Below are positions 59,501 through 64,000 of a DNA stretch of 64,000 nt, piece after piece. Each line of letters begins with the position of its first letter. The first letter of the stretch is position 1. The notes below the pieces were generated by a model. That model worked only from the letters and a program-made list of their open reading frames with translations, was not told where the DNA came from and did not search any database. The position numbers were made by a program, and so were the translations under genes. This DNA is from Pseudodesulfovibrio sp. S3 (GTDB lineage Bacteria; Desulfobacterota; Desulfovibrionia; Desulfovibrionales; Desulfovibrionaceae), in assembly GCF_004025585.1 (NCBI RefSeq), contig NZ_QTZO01000009.1:55542-119541 (forward strand), written 5' to 3'.

Positions 59501-59556
59501 AGAATTTCCAGAAGCTTATAGTCATTCTTGTCGTAGAATACGGAAGGTGCGGCCAT
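56506..59556 (-). CDS. Large membrane protein of unknown function (1016 aa)
   Basis: GAGGAGAG precedes ATG 59556, which is preferred to the upstream 59610. The N-terminal 650 residues look cytoplasmic and mostly helical, with one alpha/beta stretch at about 170-240 (HLIMDAWVKGIRYLTVVYYD, GIKVRIGIEFKAVF). The C-terminal third has about five or six hydrophobic segments (about 660-840; FAGFVPAFLTFYL, YLGGVIWFSITG, PLLLYSIMALTNGIYIS, IPIAMLFNTGVEILL), then a 180-residue soluble end. I recognise no family. It is convergent with the kinase (19-bp gap) and has its own sigma-54 box. Confidence 0.8.
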   Translation of the reverse strand: MAAPSVFYDKNDYKLLEILEDLLNREVDHAQFKTILEPYLKPHGIKELAAAPGLRIAYAIMHLLQSLKSDQASDRIKALISLRDETLTAARDSRRNNRARVLIQIGKELIRAKGNRPKQLALAHDFRRAAKGKVAFLRAQLRKYHLLEMPEEWNQITFDDRVHDANSKGRKSATHLIMDAWVKGIRYLTVVYYDYMDLDVARELFASAAILGIKVRIGIEFKAVFRGRFVKIDWGPSGLQDDSDIEGVFRQEAVQKLMEQGREVQSHRTRYVHAAIDAFNAVHRTSIQQEFNVLLPEIDHADVEQSIGTGQPSIQHLGNYIHQMAMPLFRDRVNTLREGYDEADYDTKAAFIMQVESLDALDADTIIARYLCPEANPGIPDPDAPSSEQGPELLSLSPAQLTTRLRDAVPASQLTLILSDLELEDVLEILYECHGRITHFEVFNTKNLTPLQSKQRKPFCQLQRAINEQNAVKLKRLIRDCMERVRNSGAADAEDRERVLASVLARFNVLLEYYKRSTLKTKIGSGSTGRSTRTHGMGFAVVETMPLSAQREVRRLRKGDRLPVEGIAIKSKEYTLPRTTPGIFGAIKKIAAQLPVLRNLLCRTRSRWHVREYRVEEACCGNVVALGGMSHEGNGLDFFEHDKSGHQKPSIGHLNSSLMNLLKIFAGFVPAFLTFYLTKEWWVLAYLGGVIWFSITGLRNVIQSILGGGGFRRSPYLTWNSYIDWERISDSLLYTGFSVPLLDWLCKSVVLDSMFGITTTTGPLLLYSIMALTNGIYISSHNIIRGLPKEAAAANFFRSVLSIPIAMLFNTGVEILLNMAGTADPMAVLQLWAAVISKLASDCVAGVIEGCADRRRNIAMRQWDYSEKLKQVFEIFSRLEIEYPTQDMLKVLNTPGAFLQLTRESNTKHRPELIANALDLLYIIAYKPRAREALRQAMATMSQDEKAVFLASQQILAEEQYVSLLFVEGLVGRNFSKALSFYLLRYRDYLDQINRIAGITATDKLEKRGVVNACST

Positions 59557-59614
59557 CAAATCTCTCCTCGCCTGCTCTGCGTGTGCGGCAATGTCACACG
59601 ATCGTAACATCGCT

Positions 59615-59630
59615 AGCAGTATTCATGCCT
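59615..59630 (-). promoter_or_regulatory. Sigma-54 promoter of the 1016-aa membrane protein gene
   Basis: On the minus strand AGGCATGAATACTGCT has GG and GC at the required distance and matches the consensus except at three positions (first T, C of the -24 block and one T of -12). The start site would lie about 45-50 nt before ATG 59556. Confidence 0.6.
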
Positions 59631-59833
59631 TGCCTTATATGACGCTGTTCCGTCCAGTGGAAGTTGTTTCGGGAATTCCTTGAAAAACAACCGCTCCTCG
59701 GAGTCCCCACCGGCTTTATTCCCGGGTATTTTGCAACGACGTCTCCATCGATATTGGCGCGACTTTTTATCTGGCAACATGATTCGGCGATTGTTTTGCC
59801 AAAATATATTCATAAATTACAATAAGATAAATT

Positions 59834-59849
59834 TGGCACGCTGGTTGCT
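59834..59849 (+). promoter_or_regulatory. Sigma-54 promoter of the response-regulator/carrier operon
   Basis: TGGCACGCTGGTTGCT is a full match to TGGCACG-N4-TTGCW. It lies 51 bp before the ATG at 59900, giving a leader of about 40 nt. Confidence 0.92.
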
Positions 59850-59899
59850 AAACACGCTTCGTCTTGGCCGAACAACATGCATAAAAAAATGGTGACACC

Positions 59900-60340
59900 A
59901 TGGAACATTTGAAAATTCTGCTCGTGGACGATGAGGAGCGTCTGCTCAGCACCACGAAAAAACTCTTTGAGAAGATTGGTATTCAGGCGCTTACGGCCAC
60001 ATCGGGCAAAGAGGCTCTTGAGGTGCTCGAAACATGCGAGGTGCACGTCATTTTTCTCGATCTCAAGATGCCGGGCATGGACGGCATGGAAACGTTGCAG
60101 CGCATCAAGAAGGATCATCCTTTGAGTGAAGTCATCATTCTCACCGGGCACGCCACCATGGAGACGGCCGTGGAGGGCCTGAAACTCGGTGCCTTGGACT
60201 ATCTGATCAAACCTGTGAGTATGAAGGATTTTCTCAGAAAAGCAGAAGCGGCCTTTGAAAAGGTGACGCTTCAGAAACAGAAAATACACTCTGCACGTAT
60301 GGCCGATGCCACAGCCGGGCAGGGAGATTTGAGCGAGTAA
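59900..60340 (+). CDS. Single-domain response regulator
   Basis: This 146-aa CheY-like receiver has acidic pair VDDEERLL, phosphoacceptor Asp in IFLDLKMPGMDG, Thr in ILTGHATMETA and Lys in YLIKPVSM. After about residue 125 only a short helix and tail follow, so there is no output domain. It is the first gene downstream of a perfect sigma-54 box. The likely kinase is the dCache protein at 54810. Confidence 0.92.
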   Translation: MEHLKILLVDDEERLLSTTKKLFEKIGIQALTATSGKEALEVLETCEVHVIFLDLKMPGMDGMETLQRIKKDHPLSEVIILTGHATMETAVEGLKLGALDYLIKPVSMKDFLRKAEAAFEKVTLQKQKIHSARMADATAGQGDLSE

Positions 60341-60356
60341 ACTCAAGGAGGTTGTA

Positions 60357-61256
60357 ATGGTTAAAATCAAAGTCCTCATGGTCGACGATGAGGAGCGCTT
60401 CCGCACCACGACAGCGAAAATACTGGCCCGCAAGGGATTCGAAACAATCCTGGCGGCAAGTGGGGAAGAGGCACTGGCAAAGTTGGATGAAAACCCGGAT
60501 GTCGTCATTCTGGACGTCAAGATGGGCGGTCTTGACGGTCACGAAACCCTGAAACTTATCAAGGTGAAAAATCCTGATCTCCCGGTCATCATGCTGACAG
60601 GGCATGGGGATGTTCCCGGAGCGCAGAAAGCCTACGAAACAGGCGCGTTCGATTATTTGGCCAAGCCGTGTGACGTGGATTTGTTGGGCGTGAAAATCCA
60701 GGACGCCCACGACTACGCCACCAAGGCCCCGTATGTCGAGAAACTGACCATCGACATCATGATTCCTTTGGAGCGGTATACCCAGATACCCCTGGACAGC
60801 ACCGTAAGAGAGGCTATCCAGGCACTGGAAAAGGCCATGCGGCATCTGATGGCCACGGACAGGCTCATGGACACCGGACACCGTTCCGTGCTGGTGACGA
60901 ATGTCGACGGCAGCGTGGCCGGTCTGCTCAGCCCGCTTGACCTCATCGATGCAGTCAGGCCCGGCTATCTCTCCGCCCCCAAACCGTCCATGGCTGACAG
61001 CCTCCAGTATTCGGCCATGTTCTGGCAGGGCCTGTTCACCTCCAGGGTGAAAGAGGTCATGGGCAATCCGGTCCAGGAATACATGTCCGACACCCTTCCG
61101 GTCATAGAGGGCAACTCCAACCTCATGGACGTGGCCAATACCATGGTCACGCTTCCGGCGCGGCGCATGTTGGTCCAGGCCAACGGCAAGGACGTCGGAA
61201 TCGTGCGGGAGCAGGAGCTTTTTTACGAAATCGCCAGGATCATTTCAGCCGGCTGA
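60357..61256 (+). CDS. Receiver-CBS domain protein
   Basis: This 299-aa protein starts with a receiver domain (about 1-120; acidic pair VDDEERFR, Asp in VILDVKMGGLDG, Thr in MLTGHGD and Lys in YLAKPCD). A CBS pair follows (about 130-295): IMIPLERYTQIPLDSTVREAI, then HRSVLVTNVDGSVAGLLSPLDLIDAV (core SVLVTNVDGSVAGLLS), and VQEYMSDTLPVIEGNSNLMD...RRMLVQANGKDVGIV. CBS pairs bind adenine nucleotides, so it could join phosphorylation and energy status. The role downstream is unknown; it is cotranscribed with the carrier gene 32 bp on. Confidence 0.9.
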   Translation: MVKIKVLMVDDEERFRTTTAKILARKGFETILAASGEEALAKLDENPDVVILDVKMGGLDGHETLKLIKVKNPDLPVIMLTGHGDVPGAQKAYETGAFDYLAKPCDVDLLGVKIQDAHDYATKAPYVEKLTIDIMIPLERYTQIPLDSTVREAIQALEKAMRHLMATDRLMDTGHRSVLVTNVDGSVAGLLSPLDLIDAVRPGYLSAPKPSMADSLQYSAMFWQGLFTSRVKEVMGNPVQEYMSDTLPVIEGNSNLMDVANTMVTLPARRMLVQANGKDVGIVREQELFYEIARIISAG

Positions 61257-61288
61257 ACGATCTGAAGCTTAAAATATAGGGGTTACAA

Positions 61289-63139
61289 ATGGCTCAAGCA
61301 AAAAAGAAAGCAACCGGTTACGACAAGTTCGTAAATTGGAAGCTGCTCATAATTCCGGTGGTGCTTTTCACTGTAATTCTGCTTCTTCCCACCCCTGAGG
61401 GCATGAAGAAGGTGGGCATGCAGTATTCGGTCGGCCCCAAGGTGGTGACCAACTACCTTTGCGAACAACTCTTCAGCAAGAATAGCTCTGATTGCGAGCA
61501 GTGGGAGATTCTCACCGCACGCATGATGGAACAGAACATGCGCATGGGCGCGCTGAGCAAGGCCCGCATGCTCAAGCGTAATGAAAAGTGGGCAACCAAA
61601 TACGATATCCCTGTTGATGCGGCCAACTTCGCCAAGGCCATTGCGTTTATCACGGACAATGTTTCGGAAGAGACCTACCTCAACACCATGAAGAGCGCAT
61701 TCGACCTGCGGTTGAACGGTCTCAATTACGATGACCTTTCCAAGAGGGATCAGAAGAGCGCGTCAGGCGGTGCCTGGAAAATCAAGGTCGCCATCGCCAT
61801 GGTCGTGTTCGTGGTTTTCTGCTTCATGACCGAGTGCATGCCGCTTCCCGGCGTGGCTTTCTGCATAGGATTGATTCTGGTTTTTACAGGCGTGGTCTCA
61901 CGAAGCGAAGTAGCGGGCCTCTACTGGGATGACGCCTGCTGGTTCATCATGGGTTCGCTGATGTTTGCGGCCGCCTTTGTCAAGACGGGCGTGGACAAAC
62001 GCATGTGCCTGATGATGTTCAAGAGGCTCGCCGTGCCCAACGTCCGCTGGATCACGCTGATCTTCTTCGTGGTCATCAGCCCGCTTGCAGCGTTCATCTC
62101 CGACCATGCCTTGGCAGCCATGTTCCTGCCCATCGGTATGCTGCTTTATCAGAACAGCCTGACCGACGAGGTTCCCGAGGACAAGGAATTGGCCAAGATG
62201 CTGATGATCTCCATTGCCATGGCGTGCAACATCGGCGGTCCGGGCGCGCCTTCCGGCGGCGCTCGCAACGTCATCATGATGACCTACCTGTCCGACATGT
62301 TCGGCATGGACATCGGCTACGCCCAGTGGATCATGTATTGTATGCCGTTCGTCATCATCATGATTCCCATCACCTGGATCACGACCAACATGATCTTCAA
62401 GCCCCGCATCCGTTCATTGGCCCCGGCCATGAAGCACCTTGAGGGTGAAATCGTCAAGATGGGCAAGTGGAACAAGCATCAGATCTGGGCAATGATCATC
62501 TTTGCCGTCATGGTCTTCGGCTGGTTCACGGAAAAGGAATTCTACAACCTTGGAATCTATCCCATCCGCCTGGGCATCGGTGTCATTGCGGTTGCCGGAG
62601 CCGTCGCCTACCTGCTGGCAGGCGTGGTCAACTGGCGCGACTACCAGGAGAAGGTCGACTGGGGTGTTGTCTGGCTGTACGCGGGGGCCATCATCTTTGG
62701 CCGTACCCTCGACAAGACCGGCGCAGCCTACTGGCTGGCCCAGTCCGTCATCGACATGCTGGCCCCGCTGGGAATGAGTGAAGGCATCCCGCTGATGCTT
62801 ACCTCCAACGGTCTGACTGCGGTCCTGACCAACCTGATGGCCGACGGTCCGGCAGCTGCCGCAGTCGGCCCCATCACCCTGAACATGGCCAGCATCGTCC
62901 ATCCGGGAACCACGTTCCTTCCGTTCATGGCCATGGCAACGGCAGTCGCATCTTCCTTCGCCTACTGCCTCATCATTGGTACGCCGCCGAACGCCATTGT
63001 GTATGCGTCCGGTTATCTGGAACCCAAGGACTACCTGAGGGTCGGCATTCCGATGTGGTTTGTCGCCAACATCATGATCGTGCTGCTTACTGCAGTCTAC
63101 TGGACTGGTATCGGGTTCGGCAGTCTCCCATCCTTCTGA
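61289..63139 (+). CDS. DASS/SLC13-type anion:sodium symporter with N-terminal extension
   Basis: This 616-aa carrier has a first membrane helix (LLIIPVVLFTVILLLP), an unusual roughly 100-residue hydrophilic segment (about 40-150), and then the SLC13 core with ten or more helices. The two pseudo-symmetric carrier motifs read GGPGAPSGGARN and GTPPNAIVYASGYL, with SDHALAAMFLPIGML and TNLMADGPAAAAV in the matching loops. A dicarboxylate, sulfate or sulfonate is a plausible substrate, but the usual SNT motifs are altered, so it is left open. Confidence 0.88.
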   Translation: MAQAKKKATGYDKFVNWKLLIIPVVLFTVILLLPTPEGMKKVGMQYSVGPKVVTNYLCEQLFSKNSSDCEQWEILTARMMEQNMRMGALSKARMLKRNEKWATKYDIPVDAANFAKAIAFITDNVSEETYLNTMKSAFDLRLNGLNYDDLSKRDQKSASGGAWKIKVAIAMVVFVVFCFMTECMPLPGVAFCIGLILVFTGVVSRSEVAGLYWDDACWFIMGSLMFAAAFVKTGVDKRMCLMMFKRLAVPNVRWITLIFFVVISPLAAFISDHALAAMFLPIGMLLYQNSLTDEVPEDKELAKMLMISIAMACNIGGPGAPSGGARNVIMMTYLSDMFGMDIGYAQWIMYCMPFVIIMIPITWITTNMIFKPRIRSLAPAMKHLEGEIVKMGKWNKHQIWAMIIFAVMVFGWFTEKEFYNLGIYPIRLGIGVIAVAGAVAYLLAGVVNWRDYQEKVDWGVVWLYAGAIIFGRTLDKTGAAYWLAQSVIDMLAPLGMSEGIPLMLTSNGLTAVLTNLMADGPAAAAVGPITLNMASIVHPGTTFLPFMAMATAVASSFAYCLIIGTPPNAIVYASGYLEPKDYLRVGIPMWFVANIMIVLLTAVYWTGIGFGSLPSF

Positions 63140-63162
63140 CGAGCCTGAACCGACATCCAACA

Positions 63163-63195
63163 CCCCGGCGGCCCGTTTTCGGGCGGGCCGCCGGG
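63163..63195 (+). other. Strong intercistronic hairpin without T-run
   Basis: A perfect 12-bp stem CCCGGCGGCCCG/CGGGCCGCCGGG with an 8-nt loop lies between the carrier and the 49-aa peptide gene. It lacks a T-run and stands directly before a good ribosome-binding site, so it more likely stabilises or partitions the mRNA than terminates it. Confidence 0.6.
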
Positions 63196-63213
63196 CCATA
63201 CAAGGAGAAAACC

Positions 63214-63363
63214 ATGAAAACTGAAACCAACAACGACCACCGCTTCGTTCATGAAAACGGGGTCACCTATTTTTCCAAACAGACTGAAAGAAGGGTCCTG
63301 TTCGTCATGACCCTTGCCATGCTCATTTGGGGCGTCGTCGAATATACGAAAGAATATTTCTGA
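63214..63363 (+). CDS. Small membrane peptide (49 aa)
   Basis: AAGGAG precedes ATG 63214. The 49-aa product has a hydrophilic N-terminus (KTETNNDHRFVHENGVTYF) and one C-terminal helix (RVLFVMTLAMLIWGVVEY), topology N-in or N-out. No family is recognised. Between the SLC13-type carrier and a Yip1-like gene it could be an accessory subunit, as small peptides are for other carriers; this is inferred. Confidence 0.7.
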   Translation: MKTETNNDHRFVHENGVTYFSKQTERRVLFVMTLAMLIWGVVEYTKEYF

Positions 63364-63379
63364 ACACGAGGGGGGAGCT

Positions 63380-63928
63380 ATGGAAGCCACGTGCGCAAAC
63401 AATTCCAGGATGGGCATCCGGGAATATTTCGAAACCATTCTGGACGTCATGCGATCTCCAGGCAAGCATTTTGAAAAGGTCTCATCAGAGGCAGGTTCCA
63501 GACGGGCACTGTTCTTTCTCATGATCTCGGGCATCTTCTATTGTTCCGTCAGCATGACCTATTTCTTTGAAAATTCACTGTCCATGGGCGTGATCATGAT
63601 GGCCAACGCGATCATCATGCCCGCTTTCGGGGCCGCCATCACCTTCATCCTGTTCGGCATGACAGGAACAAAGAGAGTCCCCTACGGCAGGATCTTCAAC
63701 GTCTATGCCTATGCCAGCGGTGCGGTCATGGTCGTTTCCTGGATTCCCGGCCTGGCGATCATCATGGAACCGGTCCGGGCAGTCCTCATCGGCATCGGCC
63801 TGTTCAAGACCACCGGTGTCAGCAAGACCAAGGCGGGCATGTTGGTGATCATGACAGCCGTGATCATCCTCCTGTTCTTCTGGAGCGCCGCTCCCCTGAC
63901 CGTGGAACTGCAACAACTGTTTCAGTAG
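63380..63928 (+). CDS. Yip1-like membrane protein
   Basis: This 182-aa protein has a short cytoplasmic start (GIREYFETILDVMRSPGKHFEKV), which is the characteristic entry of bacterial Yip1-domain proteins, then four or five membrane helices (ALFFLMISGIFYCSVSM, IIMPAFGAAITFILFG, AYASGAVMVVSWIPGLAII, AGMLVIMTAVIILLFFW). GGGGGAG precedes ATG 63380. Function is unknown. It is the last gene seen of the sigma-54 operon; 72 bp of unassigned sequence follow to the window end. Confidence 0.75.
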   Translation: MEATCANNSRMGIREYFETILDVMRSPGKHFEKVSSEAGSRRALFFLMISGIFYCSVSMTYFFENSLSMGVIMMANAIIMPAFGAAITFILFGMTGTKRVPYGRIFNVYAYASGAVMVVSWIPGLAIIMEPVRAVLIGIGLFKTTGVSKTKAGMLVIMTAVIILLFFWSAAPLTVELQQLFQ

Positions 63929-64000
63929 GGATATGCACACTGCAGCACTGTAGGCGTTGTCCCTTCTTCACATCTGACTCTTCCGACTATATTCACTGTT

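Larger units (their letters stand above)
59557..59899. other. Divergent regulatory region between the 1016-aa gene and the response regulator
   Basis: These 343 bp carry no credible gene. They contain a sigma-54 promoter for each direction and an AT-rich segment (59800-59835) suited to IHF bending. An inverted repeat TGGCAA-N18-TTGCCA (59772-59801) is a candidate activator site. A weak third -24/-12-like match is seen on the minus strand near 59786-59801. Confidence 0.6.

Noticed and set aside
59613..59813. A 66-aa minus-strand frame between the 1016-aa gene and the response regulator
   Set aside because: No ribosome-binding site, very basic composition, and it would lie across both sigma-54 promoters.

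Overview
The window reads as a chromosomal segment of a Desulfovibrionaceae-type sulfate-reducing deltaproteobacterium (Desulfovibrio/Pseudodesulfovibrio-like). The reasons are a GC-rich, gene-dense layout; a rubrerythrin; an 'orange protein' (ORP)-type cluster of two ferredoxin-containing MinD ATPases, a NifX-family protein and a DUF134 regulator; a single-domain-type glnA without an adenylylation site; and typical signalling fusions. No rRNA, tRNA, CRISPR array, insertion sequence or phage gene was recognised. Family names come from motifs read by eye; no database search was possible.

Layout. 1-2.2 kb: a convergent pair of LysR paralogues and a 56-aa basic peptide ending at a strong terminator. 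2.2-2.86 kb: non-coding degenerate repeats. 2.9-5.1 kb: ftsE-ftsX and rubrerythrin. 5.3-9.3 kb: pabA-pabB-pabC and a MerR-type protein behind a promoter containing a TCTAGA-N5-TCTAGA element. 9.3-15.2 kb: lipoprotein, rhamnosyltransferase-like protein, histidine kinase, anti-sigma-kinase/acetyltransferase fusion, comM. 15.2-18.8 kb: the ORP-like operon with a palindromic site beside its promoter. 18.9-24.6 kb: solute-binding protein, PACE and LysE exporters, MarR regulator, a PAS/PP2C phosphatase coupled to an MltF-like lytic transglycosylase. 24.7-32 kb: RRM protein, purD, purE, three GspL/M/N-like genes, a glycosyltransferase missing its C-terminal half, usp, glnA. 32.1-35.4 kb: an ArsR-controlled permease operon loaded with thiol-redox proteins. 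36-40.6 kb: NfeD-stomatin pair, an RTX-type secreted protein after a long AT-rich gap, a CAT-like acyltransferase.

40.6-50.4 kb is one coherent nucleoside island on the minus strand: two tandem BMP-type binding proteins (each with the same promoter), an ABC ATPase, two permeases, cytidine deaminase, deoC, deoA and deoB. Nucleosides would be imported, deaminated, phosphorolysed and the deoxyribose/ribose moiety sent to central metabolism.

52-64 kb is the most interesting block: a membrane-anchored AAA+ regulator of the sigma-54 activator family with an altered GAFTGA loop (GAFSEA) and a winged-helix C-terminus, a dCache-type histidine kinase, an unrecognised 1016-aa membrane protein, a response regulator, a receiver-CBS protein, a DASS/SLC13-type carrier with an unusual N-terminal extension, a 49-aa membrane peptide and a Yip1-like protein. 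Three sigma-54 (-24/-12) promoter matches lie before the kinase, the large membrane protein and the response-regulator/carrier operon, so these units look like one sigma-54 regulon for sensing and transporting an unidentified anion. Smaller observations are a family of intergenic hairpin repeats present at least four times and a frameshifted remnant of an MFS transporter gene.
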